From assembly GCA_039714535.1 (NCBI GenBank), contig JBDLJC010000048.1:1-27501 (forward strand): 27,501 nucleotides of DNA, in the 5' to 3' direction. Every line of letters starts with the position of its first letter. The stretch's first letter is position 1. The translations under genes and the position numbers were made by a program. The notes under the pieces were generated by a model. That model did no database searches. It saw nothing but the letters and a program-made list of their open reading frames with translations, and was not told the origin of the DNA. The stretch is from JAGXFP01 sp039714535. GTDB lineage: Bacteria; Desulfobacterota; Desulfobulbia; Desulfobulbales; JAGXFP01. This document shows positions 7,923-15,108 of this stretch, in pieces.

Positions 7923-7938
7923 TTTTATCCGGATAAAA
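7923..7938. promoter_or_regulatory. 16-bp perfect palindrome upstream of the tusA-like gene
   Basis: TTTTATCCGGATAAAA reads the same on both strands. It lies 19 bp upstream of the preferred start of the tusA-like gene, a position suited to an operator. No regulator is known for it. Confidence 0.5.
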
Positions 7939-7966
7939 ATCGTATGGGTCTTTGCTTTTCCCACAT

Positions 7967-7983
7967 CTAAGAAAATTTCTTAG
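7967..7983. promoter_or_regulatory. 17-bp palindrome (8-bp arms) in the divergent intergenic region
   Basis: CTAAGAAA and TTTCTTAG flank a single A. It lies between the tusA-like operon and luxI and is a candidate regulator binding site. Function is not shown by sequence. Confidence 0.45.
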
Positions 7984-8039
7984 GCAGGAAAGTGCCGTCT
8001 TTTTACAACAAACATATATAGCGCAAACCCTATTTGTTT

Positions 8040-8064
8040 GCCCCCCCCCATTCGGGGGGGGGGC
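8040..8064. repeat. Homopolymeric G/C hairpin
   Basis: A G, nine C (8041-8049), a short ATTC spacer, ten G (8054-8063) and a C can form an all-G:C stem of 10 bp with a 5-nt loop. Homopolymer runs of this length are prone to slippage. It sits about 110 bp upstream of luxI and has no T-tract. Confidence 0.85.
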
Positions 8065-8117
8065 GGAACTAAACTCTTTTATTACAAAACTCCTTTTACA
8101 GCATATCAATGGCTGAA

Positions 8118-8156
8118 AGTGATTCCTCTCAGGTTGAGTTGTCCACCTAAGTCACT
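8118..8156 (+). promoter_or_regulatory. Nested dyad upstream of luxI (candidate regulator site)
   Basis: Outer arms AGTGA (8118-8122) and TCACT (8152-8156) enclose an inner AGGT-N10-ACCT dyad (8131-8148). The 18-bp inner size is close to that of lux boxes, but the arms are inverted compared with the classical ACCTGT...ACAGGT. It lies 18 bp upstream of the luxI start codon, so it could also be a leader hairpin. Confidence 0.35.
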
Positions 8157-8173
8157 ATTTTAAGGAGTTTATC

Positions 8174-8830
8174 ATGTCAGGATTTCTAGACCGGGATTTG
8201 CAATTCAGAACGCTTACCAATGCTTTTGAAAAAGAGGAGATCTATCGATTACGGCATAAAGTATTTGCTGAAGAACTTGCATGGGTGCCGTGCAGGGAAG
8301 ATGAAAAAGAAATTGATGATTACGACAAAAGCTGCGTCTTGGTTGGTTTGTATGCAAAAAACAATTTGATTGCGTGCTTACGGATACATCTTCCATTCCA
8401 AAAATTCATGATGGATAAAGAATTCAAAGAGATCATTGGCGACTATAAAGTCAAAAAGACTGAAAACACCATTGAGGTTACGAGATTTTGTATTGATCCG
8501 GCCCTGAGACGAAGCAGTGTTGTTACCCGATACGGCAAATTCCCCATCATAATGGCGTTGGAAAAAGCCTTTTATAATTGGTGCAGGTTCAATGGAATGG
8601 ATAATGTCTACATGGTCGTGTCAAATAAATTTTTCCGCCTGCTTAACTTGCTTGGGATGCCCTGTGCCGCGCTTTCTCCTGCTGTTAAAATGCCCGATGG
8701 CGTTATTGCCTTAGGGGCAATATCCAGCTGGACAGCTTTTGAAGAATATAACGAAGTGAATAGCCCAAACTTGCTGGCCTGGTTTAAAGATTGTGATTTT
8801 GGGGAATTTGAAGAGGAAGTTGCTGCGTAA
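8174..8830 (+). CDS. Acyl-homoserine-lactone synthase (LuxI family)
   Basis: This is a 218-aa LuxI-type enzyme that makes an N-acyl-homoserine lactone signal from S-adenosylmethionine and an acyl donor. The N-terminal motif is intact: Arg27 and Phe31 in YRLRHKVF, Trp37 in LAWVP, and Asp48 and Asp51 in EIDDYDKS. Arg70 (CLRIHLP), Phe84, Glu101 and Arg104 (IEVTRFCI) complete the family's conserved set. Length is at the upper end of normal. The ATG has a strong AAGGAG site. The gene is convergent with the LuxR-type gene (42-bp gap) and divergent from the AT-rich operon. The acyl chain cannot be predicted from sequence. Confidence 0.92.
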   Translation: MSGFLDRDLQFRTLTNAFEKEEIYRLRHKVFAEELAWVPCREDEKEIDDYDKSCVLVGLYAKNNLIACLRIHLPFQKFMMDKEFKEIIGDYKVKKTENTIEVTRFCIDPALRRSSVVTRYGKFPIIMALEKAFYNWCRFNGMDNVYMVVSNKFFRLLNLLGMPCAALSPAVKMPDGVIALGAISSWTAFEEYNEVNSPNLLAWFKDCDFGEFEEEVAA

Positions 8831-8872
8831 TCGCAATTAAGCATAATCGAATCGAATTAATTCAAAATGAAC

Positions 8873-9613
8873 TTATCCGGCCAAACCAAATGGGGATAAA
8901 AGGTTATATTGCAAAGCAATTGCAACGGCATGGGTGCGATTACTCGCATCCAGCTTATGCAATATGTTTGCAATGTGACCTTTTATGCTTTCTTGGCTAA
9001 TTCCTAAAATAACTGATATCTCCCAGTTTGACTTGCCCTCCATTGCCCAAAGCAGAACTTCGCGCTCACGGGGCGTTAACTGCGGGATATTTTCTTTCGT
9101 CCTTTTATGAGTCAAGTGTAGCGCGAGCTGGTGAAGGTGAGGTGCAAGATGATTTATCATCTCTCTGCTTCGTGAAGTATTTGCCAGCTCTTTTCCTGCA
9201 AAAGACATCAAGCCAAATAATTTTTTATTAGAAATTATATGGGAAAATCCGTTCGCCAATCCAAATGATTTTGCTTGGGAGTAAAATTCATTATCTGGGG
9301 GTTTTTGTTTGAAAATATCTTTCCAGTAGAGCAAACCAGTTTGCCCCAAACTTATGACAGGATCAACCTCAATAAAATTCTGAGCCCTATAAATATCCGC
9401 CCACTCGGTTGGATATGACACATTGATTTCTCTTATTGAGGTGGGAATACTGAGAAAGTTCTTTGTTGATGTTAAAAAAACGAGATTGCCTGATTGAAGT
9501 AACTCGCCAACCTTTAAAGCTATTTCTGAAAACCTGCCCAGGGATTCGCAATTTACGCAATCTGCTATAATTTCCAGTAAGGTCATCATTTCTGCTTTGC
9601 TCAATGTATTCAT
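8873..9613 (-). CDS. LuxR-family quorum-sensing transcription regulator
   Basis: The 246-aa protein has an N-terminal autoinducer-binding domain (about 10-165) and a C-terminal LuxR helix-turn-helix (about 178-240). The ligand-domain signature YPTEWADIYRAQNFIEVDP holds the conserved Trp, Tyr, Asp and Pro, and Trp97 (LLYWKDIF) and the GLANG glycines follow. The DNA-binding part begins LTPREREVLLWAMEGKSNWEI and continues with a canonical recognition helix (SIKGHIANILHKL). I chose the ATG at 9613; an in-frame TTG at 9628 would add five residues. A TATAAT-like -10 box lies at 9641-9646. It is the natural partner of the adjacent AHL synthase. Confidence 0.92.
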   Translation of the reverse strand: MNTLSKAEMMTLLEIIADCVNCESLGRFSEIALKVGELLQSGNLVFLTSTKNFLSIPTSIREINVSYPTEWADIYRAQNFIEVDPVISLGQTGLLYWKDIFKQKPPDNEFYSQAKSFGLANGFSHIISNKKLFGLMSFAGKELANTSRSREMINHLAPHLHQLALHLTHKRTKENIPQLTPREREVLLWAMEGKSNWEISVILGISQESIKGHIANILHKLDASNRTHAVAIALQYNLLSPFGLAG

Positions 9614-10321
9614 TGGATAATTTTGCAATAGAAAGATTTTATTATAGTTTTAAGCAAGCCGGACTTGGGTTACAGAGTTTTCCGAATGCGCTGTCGCCGG
9701 ACAAAAAAAGGGGTCCGCTCTTGGCTTTTGTTCTGTTTTCAACATTTTGAAATTATGATTCATTCTTTTTCCCATTGGCGGGAAATTTCGTGGGTACCTT
9801 ACTTTAACTTCAGTCACCATATTTCCAAAGTAGTCTAACAATGTTTTAGCTAAACATGTCATGCCGCCACCTTCAATCAGACCTAAATCACTAACACTTT
9901 CTATACCCATTGGCAATCTTGAAGATGTGCTTTAGACAACATAAGAATAGCCAGACGTGTGATGCTTACTGACTATCTTCAGTTTTGAGGATAGCTCTTT
10001 TCTTATGATGTTGGCGGGTTGTCACCCCCGAAGAAAACGGCGGCCAGGCAACCATGCTGGACCGGGCGGCGGGACTTGTTGAATAGGCTGGAATATACTT
10101 AAAAAAAGCACGTACGGCAGCTTGCCACGCCCTTATCTTGCGAGACAAAACCTTTCAACCAAGCCGGGAAAAAACCGGCTGCAATCTAAGCTTACCGGCC
10201 AGGCACCTACCGCTGGGGTCTTCGGCAAGTCCCTCTCTCAAAAAAATCGTACAACATTTTTGAGCAGTAATAGCAACACCCAACAACGCGAAAAGTTGCG
10301 TTATTTGTCTAACAGAGAAAA
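9614..10321. other. 700-bp stretch without a confident gene; several hairpins
   Basis: Apart from the luxR -10 box near 9641, no gene is supported. The open frames at 9650-9916 and 9966-10148 (minus) match no family I know. Clear hairpins are AGCCGG/CCGGCT at 10162-10180 and CTCAAAAA/TTTTTGAG at 10237-10264. The part from about 10,010 to 10,240 is more GC-rich and could hold an uncharacterised structured RNA or remnants of a mobile element. Confidence 0.45.
10237..10264 (-). terminator. Hairpin downstream of the FHA gene
   Basis: CTCAAAAA and TTTTTGAG form a perfect 8-bp stem with a 12-nt loop, about 60 bp past the stop of the FHA gene. The stem itself has the A/T runs, but no T-tract follows, so terminator function is only possible. 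Confidence 0.35.
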
Positions 10322-11026
10322 TCAACTGTATCTGATCTTGGTTTTTCCTACCCCGATAACATCCATCGGTTTGAGCAGTTTTTCTCCGCTGATCTTTTTG
10401 CCGTTTACCATGATTTTGGAGAACATACCTGTTTGGGGAATGATAAAATAGCCTTCCGGGCGATACTTAATGGAGAACAGAGTCTTTGCCAGCAGAGCGC
10501 CGGGAATAACCAGGTTGGATGACGGATCCTTGCCGGCCGTGATCGTTTTACCCCTGAGAATGAGCTTCGCCGGGGTAGCGCCACCTTCCAGGACAGACAA
10601 GAGACGCTTTTTGGGCGCGGCCTCCACTGCCCCCTGGTCCTTCTTATGAATGCCGGTTACATAAAGAGTTTTGTTGGCGCTGTCCATATCCATACTGTCG
10701 GCTATGACTGAACCGGCCTCAACCTCGTCGCCCAGGAGCTTGGCCGGTTTGAGAACAAACTTACCGACAGCAATATTATCCGACTTGAGGACCTGCTTCT
10801 CGGTGGAAATTTTCTTACCATTTACCCTGGTGCCGTTCATACTATTGAGATCGCTCAAATAGTAGAAGCCTTCCTTCAGTTCCAAGGAAGAATGTTTGCG
10901 GGATACCGAAGAGTTGTTGATTATGACATCTGCATCGGCACCGCGACCGATGGCCAAACACTGGCCTTCTTCGATGGTAAAACGCTGGATGATCCGATTC
11001 TTAGATAAAACTGCCCACTCTTCCAT
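10322..11026 (-). CDS. Dual FHA-domain protein
   Basis: The 234-aa cytoplasmic protein has two forkhead-associated domains. The first (about 10-85) has all the phosphothreonine-binding landmarks: IGRG with Arg28, SRKH with Ser42 and His45, and NGTRVNG with Asn64. The second (about 150-234) keeps the fold (AGKDPSSNLVIPG, MVNGKKISG, PMDVIGVGKTKI) but lacks the S-x-x-H and N-G-T residues, so it probably does not bind phosphothreonine. A polar linker joins them. FHA proteins usually work with Ser/Thr kinases or secretion systems, but no kinase gene lies nearby. The ATG at 11026 follows AAGGTG; an in-frame TTG lies two codons earlier. A perfect dyad lies just upstream. Confidence 0.85.
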   Translation of the reverse strand: MEEWAVLSKNRIIQRFTIEEGQCLAIGRGADADVIINNSSVSRKHSSLELKEGFYYLSDLNSMNGTRVNGKKISTEKQVLKSDNIAVGKFVLKPAKLLGDEVEAGSVIADSMDMDSANKTLYVTGIHKKDQGAVEAAPKKRLLSVLEGGATPAKLILRGKTITAGKDPSSNLVIPGALLAKTLFSIKYRPEGYFIIPQTGMFSKIMVNGKKISGEKLLKPMDVIGVGKTKIRYS

Positions 11027-11564
11027 AGTCAAGCACCTTGCAATTTGATGGATAATATCTGAAGTATTATCAGATATTATCTTTTAGTCAAAAATTTGGG
11101 AAAAGATGCAAAAATAATTTTATTTTAAATCTTCATCTCTGTGTTGCAACTTAATTTAAATGCGCTGCAAATTGTCGACATGCCATAATCAGCCAGTAGA
11201 ATAATCACCTCAGCAACAATCGACCGTTAACCAGGATGACGATACCGGAGCGACTTGCATTTTTAAAAACCCTCCCAGATCCTGTTTCCCAAAATCTTAC
11301 CCAACCAACGGGTTAAATCATACAGTTTTATTGCATTTCCCCCGATTTATGGCCACAGCTGCCATCTCACCCACTAAAACTCCTTTATTTTTTAAGCAGA
11401 ACACAATTGCCTTTCCCCGGCCTTGAACTTATATTAAGCTCTGATATTCACATTTGCACCACCGGCACAACCCAACGAGGTTCTACCGGTCAAAAATGGC
11501 CCAGCACATTAATTAGACCTAACCCATAAACCCAATCAATCAGCAATAGAAAGGAAGGGGAACA
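11027..11564. other. 540-bp intergenic region between FHA gene and ssb
   Basis: This divergent region holds the promoters of the FHA gene (minus) and ssb (plus). A perfect 12-bp inverted repeat sits at 11051-11081. A weak sigma70-like pair (TTGAAC then TATTCA, 16-bp spacing) is found near 11,425-11,452. I recognise no gene in it. Confidence 0.5.
11051..11081. promoter_or_regulatory. Perfect 12-bp inverted repeat upstream of the FHA gene (operator candidate)
   Basis: GATAATATCTGA (11051-11062) and TCAGATATTATC (11070-11081) are exact reverse complements around a 7-nt spacer. The repeat ends 24 bp from the FHA gene start codon. Arm length and position fit a dimeric repressor site or a 5'-leader hairpin. 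Confidence 0.6.
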
Positions 11565-11966
11565 ATGATAAACAAGGCGATTCTTATCGGTAATCTCGGC
11601 GCGGACCCTGAAGTACGCTACACCCAAAGCGGTACCGCCGTTGCCAACTTCACTCTGGCCACCACCGAGACGTGGACTAAGGACGGCAATAAGGAAGAAA
11701 AAACCGAATGGCATAGGATAGTGGCCTTTGCCCGCCTTGGCGAAATATGCGGCGAATACCTGGCCAAGGGTTCCAGGGTCTATATCGAGGGTCGGATCCA
11801 AACCCGACAGTGGGAAGATAAAGACGGCAACAAACGCTATACCACCGAGATCGTCGCCAGGGAAATGAAAATGCTCACCCCTCGGGGAACAACCTCCAAT
11901 GACTCCGGCTATGACGAGCAACCGCCTTTACCGGAACCTTCCATGGGCGACGACGTACCTTTCTAG
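11565..11966 (+). CDS. ssb: Single-stranded DNA-binding protein
   Basis: SSB coats single-stranded DNA during replication, recombination and repair. The 133-aa product has the OB-fold domain (about 1-105), starting MINKAILIGNLGADPEVRYT and including WHRIVAFARLGEICGEYLAKGSRVYIEG. A short Pro/Gly-rich linker follows, then the acidic protein-interaction tip ending DDVPF. That tip matches the conserved D-D-I/V-P-F end that recruits partner proteins. Length is short but normal because the linker is brief. The ATG has a strong AAGGAAGGGG site. The next gene is the J-protein gene, 181 bp downstream. Confidence 0.96.
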   Translation: MINKAILIGNLGADPEVRYTQSGTAVANFTLATTETWTKDGNKEEKTEWHRIVAFARLGEICGEYLAKGSRVYIEGRIQTRQWEDKDGNKRYTTEIVAREMKMLTPRGTTSNDSGYDEQPPLPEPSMGDDVPF

Positions 11967-12147
11967 AGAATCAAGGGAGTTGATTCATTGAGCTCTTTCG
12001 ATGCGGAACTTCCGTGTCGCGCTTTATTAGGACAAGGCCCTGTTGTCCCCTTGGAACCATCTGGTGACAAGGTAAGGCGCCAGGCGCTTTAATGTTATGG
12101 AACATAAAAAACCGGACATGACGATCAATTAAGCAGAAGTAAAAACT

Positions 12148-13062
12148 ATGGAATACTACGAAACACTCGGCGTTGACAGTAAAGCGGACCAGACAACCAT
12201 TAAAAAGGCCTACCGCAAACTTGCCCTTAAATACCACCCTGACAAAACCAAGGGAGACAAGGCATCCGAGGAGAAATTCAAAAAAATCAGCGAGGCCTAC
12301 GCGGTTCTCTCTGACCCGAAGAAACGCGAGCAGTATGACACCTACGGCTCAGAAGGGTTCCAGCAGCGTTACAGCCAAGAGGATATTTTCCGCAATGTCG
12401 ACCTTGGCGATATTCTCAAGGAATTTGGCATCAATTTCGGCGGCGGCAGTTCCAGATCAACTGGCGGCGGCTTCGAGTCCTTCTTCCAGCAAGCCGGCGG
12501 CGGAGGTGGCTTTGGCGCCCCCCCGATGCAGAGACCGAAGGGCGAGGACTTCACCCTTGAGTTATCCATCACCCTTAATGAAGTTTTGCAGGGCACTGAA
12601 AAAACCATCTCCCTGGGGCGAAGGGACGGCAAGACCGAAAAGGTCTCGATCAAGATTCCAGCCGGAATTTATTCCGGCAAAAAACTGCGGATAACCGGCA
12701 AAGGGTCGCCTTCTCCGGCCGGAGGGCAACCGGGCGACCTCTATCTGCTGATCAAGGTCCTGCCCCATGCCACCTTCAGCCGGGATGGTGACGACCTGAT
12801 CGTTGACCGGCAGATCAATCTTACCGGCGCCATTCTGGGCAGCGAGATCGATGTACCAACCCTGGGAGGCAAATCCCTGAGCGTCAAGATACCGGCCGGC
12901 ACCCAGCCAAACGCCAAACTCCGCCTTAAAAAAAAGGGCCTGCCTTCGGGACCGAAAGGCCCCAGGGGAGACCTCTACGTCAGAATGAACGTCGAAATCC
13001 CCAAGGGCCTCAACAAGGCCCAGGCGCAGCTGATCAAAGATCTGCAGGACAGTGGACTATAA
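12148..13062 (+). CDS. CbpA-type (class II) DnaJ co-chaperone
   Basis: The 304-aa J-protein stimulates Hsp70 (DnaK) ATPase and presents substrates. The J domain is at 1-70 with the HPD motif at 30-32. A Gly/Phe-rich region follows (about 95-130), then the two beta-barrel C-terminal substrate domains (about 135-300; RPKGEDFTLELSITLNEV and DLYLLIKVLPHATFSRDGDD). The Cys-rich zinc-finger domain of true DnaJ is absent, so it is the CbpA class. It converges with purC, leaving only three bases between stop codons and no room for a terminator. Confidence 0.93.
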   Translation: MEYYETLGVDSKADQTTIKKAYRKLALKYHPDKTKGDKASEEKFKKISEAYAVLSDPKKREQYDTYGSEGFQQRYSQEDIFRNVDLGDILKEFGINFGGGSSRSTGGGFESFFQQAGGGGGFGAPPMQRPKGEDFTLELSITLNEVLQGTEKTISLGRRDGKTEKVSIKIPAGIYSGKKLRITGKGSPSPAGGQPGDLYLLIKVLPHATFSRDGDDLIVDRQINLTGAILGSEIDVPTLGGKSLSVKIPAGTQPNAKLRLKKKGLPSGPKGPRGDLYVRMNVEIPKGLNKAQAQLIKDLQDSGL

Positions 13063-13065
13063 AGC

Positions 13066-13950
13066 TTACCTGCCAGTGATCTTATCCAGTGCTTCCTGAT
13101 AGCGGCTGGCGGTTTTTTCGAGAATCTCTGCCGGCAACGGCGGTGCCGGCGGCGTCTTGTTCCAGTCGAGGGTAGCTAGATAATCCCGCAAGAACTGCTT
13201 GTCAAAACTGGGTTGACCGCCACCGACCTTATATTGATCCTCGGGCCAGAACCGGGAGGAATCCGGGGTCAACACCTCATCAATCAGAATCAATTCTCCT
13301 TCAAACATCCCCAACTCAAATTTGGTATCGGCGATAATAATCCCTTTTGAGCGGGCGTATTCTGCGGCCTTGACATAAATCCCGATGCAGATATCAGCGA
13401 TCTTGGCGGTCTGTTCCTTACCGAGAAGCTCTTCCATCTTCTCAATGGAGATATTTTCATCATGGAGACCCTGCTCTGCTTTGGTAGACGGGGTGAAAAG
13501 CACCTGGGGGAATTTATCCGACTCCTGCATGCCGGCAGGGAGTTTAAAGCCGCAAACCGTGGTATCTTTCAGGTAGGCCTTCCAGAATGAACCGGAAATA
13601 TAGCCACGGACGATGCACTCGACCGGCAACGGCTTGGCCTTCTTGACCAGCATACTCCGCCCCTGCAGTTGTTCACGATACTGCTGACAAACTTCCGGGT
13701 ATTCATCGACATTAGCCGAGATTAGATGATTGGGCACGATATCTTGCAGAAAATCAAACCAGAATAGGGACAACTTGGTCAAGACCTCGCCCTTGCCGGG
13801 AATAGCTTCCCCCATAACCACGTCATAGGCGGAGATCCGGTCAGTGGCGATCATCAGTAGTTTATCTTCCACCTCGTAAAGGTCACGAACCTTGCCGCGG
13901 TGAATAAGTTTCAAATCTTCTAAATTGGTTTCAGTAATAGCGTCAGACAT
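13066..13950 (-). CDS. purC: Phosphoribosylaminoimidazole-succinocarboxamide synthase (SAICAR synthetase)
   Basis: PurC joins CAIR and aspartate using ATP in de novo purine synthesis. The 294-aa product shows the family sequence in order: LIHRGKVRDLYEVEDKLLMIATDRISAYDVV in the ATP-binding part, LPVECIVRGYISGSFWKAY, TKAEQGLHDENIS, and IADTKFELGM followed by LIDEVLTPDSSRFWPEDQY in the C-terminal part. I place the start at the ATG at 13950, preceded by GAGG. An upstream in-frame ATG at 14052 would add 34 hydrophobic residues unlike the family. Length fits the roughly 300-aa form. Upstream lies the repeat element that ends the sugar kinase gene. Confidence 0.95.
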   Translation of the reverse strand: MSDAITETNLEDLKLIHRGKVRDLYEVEDKLLMIATDRISAYDVVMGEAIPGKGEVLTKLSLFWFDFLQDIVPNHLISANVDEYPEVCQQYREQLQGRSMLVKKAKPLPVECIVRGYISGSFWKAYLKDTTVCGFKLPAGMQESDKFPQVLFTPSTKAEQGLHDENISIEKMEELLGKEQTAKIADICIGIYVKAAEYARSKGIIIADTKFELGMFEGELILIDEVLTPDSSRFWPEDQYKVGGGQPSFDKQFLRDYLATLDWNKTPPAPPLPAEILEKTASRYQEALDKITGR

Positions 13951-14048
13951 TTGCGATCCTCGTAAAATCTGTTTAACAATAGTTATAAATAAGACTTGAT
14001 GAACTCGTAAGAAATACCAAAAAAATATCGCGATCCGGAGATGGCTAA

Positions 14049-14157
14049 GCAAAAAGTTTGATATCCAAGGAGTAGTGCATTTTTGAGACTGAGGCCATAC
14101 ATGCGGTATGCCGAAGGAACAAAAATGTGCTACGACGCAGTAGATCTGACTTTTTGC
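14049..14157. repeat. 109-bp foldable repeat element with terminal inverted repeats
   Basis: The ends GCAAAAAGT (14049-14057) and ACTTTTTGC (14149-14157) are exact inverted repeats. Inside, CATTTTTG/CAAAAATG (14078-14085, 14120-14127) and CATAC/GTATG (14096-14100, 14106-14110) nest symmetrically, so the unit can fold into one long hairpin. The right end forms the last codons and just precedes the stop of the sugar kinase gene. A related copy lies at about 17,650-17,715, sharing the 13-mer CGCAGTAGATCTG (14136-14148 here). It looks like a MITE or REP-type intergenic repeat. Confidence 0.65.
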
Positions 14158-15008
14158 GACGCCATATCCGGCATGGGCGGGGTCGCGCCATGCTGGGACG
14201 CCACGTAGCCGCCGCGCTCAGTAGCCTGATCCAGACACTTCTGCCAACCAAGGCCATTCTCATATCCGGCCAACAGGGTAGCGAAAAAAGCATCGCCCGC
14301 CCCCACCGTATCGGCGACCTTAACCGGGCTGGCCGGTGCCTGGAAATAATTATCACCATCCAGCAGCCATGCCCCTGCGGCGCCCTCGGTCACCACCAGA
14401 ACCGCTATGTTATAACGGTCCATCAACTCCCGCGCAATACCCTTTCTCTCATTTCCAGACAAATTATGCCAGAGGCCGACCTCAAGCAGTTCGGCGCCAT
14501 TAAGTTTGACCAGATCTGCAACCGCCAGAGATTCTTCAACTATTGCCCTTGAGGTATCCGGCGGCCGCAGATTAACATCATAGAATCTTTGCCCGGCCTT
14601 TTGCCAGAGGTTCCTGATCGTCCGTCGTGACCGTTCCTCCCGTTGGGCCAGGGAACCGAAAACCAGTTTGAAGGGGCGTGGGCCGATAAACTCTGCTGCC
14701 TCGGCCAGATCGATATTATCCCAAGCAGCCGGTTTGACAATATCAAACAGGGGTTCATTGTTTTTGTCCATCGTCACCTTGACGGTGCCGGTAGGCAACT
14801 CACCATGTTGGACCCCGGCAACGGGTAACCGCAAAGCCGTCATGGTGCCGATGGTCCGGTCCCCCAACTCATCTGGACCAACTCGGGTTATAACTCCCAC
14901 TTCCAGACCAAGACAGCGAAGATGGTAGGCGACATTGACCGGGGCGCCGCCCAAAACCCGTCGTTCCGGAAAAATATCCCAAACCACCTCACCAATTGAT
15001 ATGATCAT
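14130..15008 (-). CDS. PfkB-family sugar kinase, probable fructokinase
   Basis: This 292-aa ribokinase/PfkB-family enzyme should phosphorylate a sugar; sitting after sucrose synthase, fructose is the likely substrate. The N-terminal half has GGAPVNVAYHL (substrate-binding region) and NLRPPDTS. The C-terminal half has VVTEGAAGAW and ADTVGAGDAFFATLLAG, the anion-hole and catalytic Asp motif. I prefer the ATG at 15008 because GGAG stands six bases before it; an ATG at 15041 would add 11 residues. The last ten or so residues (QKVRSTAS) come from the adjacent repeat element. It is the third gene of the sucrose cluster, about 100 bp after sucrose synthase. Confidence 0.88.
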   Translation of the reverse strand: MIISIGEVVWDIFPERRVLGGAPVNVAYHLRCLGLEVGVITRVGPDELGDRTIGTMTALRLPVAGVQHGELPTGTVKVTMDKNNEPLFDIVKPAAWDNIDLAEAAEFIGPRPFKLVFGSLAQREERSRRTIRNLWQKAGQRFYDVNLRPPDTSRAIVEESLAVADLVKLNGAELLEVGLWHNLSGNERKGIARELMDRYNIAVLVVTEGAAGAWLLDGDNYFQAPASPVKVADTVGAGDAFFATLLAGYENGLGWQKCLDQATERGGYVASQHGATPPMPDMASQKVRSTAS

Positions 15009-15108
15009 AGCCCGCTCCAGACCCAAAACATCTATCTTCATAAATCCCCATGCACCTGCCTAATTGAAATGCAGGATGGAGACTCCAATCTACAACGCCA
15101 TCACAAAC

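Noticed and set aside
7905..7964. Longer N-terminus for the TusA-like protein (start at 7964)
   Set aside because: The 20 added residues are not family-like and cross a perfect palindrome; the ATG at 7904 gives a normal TusA length.
8118..8156. A classical lux box upstream of luxI
   Set aside because: The dyad has the wrong arm sequence (AGGT...ACCT rather than ACCTGT...ACAGGT), so it is listed only as a candidate site.
9650..9916. 88-codon open frame on the minus strand upstream of luxR
   Set aside because: Low-quality sequence without motif, no clear ribosome binding site, and its end overlaps the luxR promoter region.
9966..10148. 60-codon open frame on the minus strand
   Set aside because: Short, no motif; it runs through a region better explained as non-coding.
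10010..10240. A known riboswitch, 6S, SRP or tmRNA gene
   Set aside because: I compared from memory the conserved motifs of these RNAs and found none of them convincingly.
13951..14052. 34-residue N-terminal extension of PurC
   Set aside because: Hydrophobic and unlike PurC; the ATG at 13950 has a GAGG site and a typical N-terminus.
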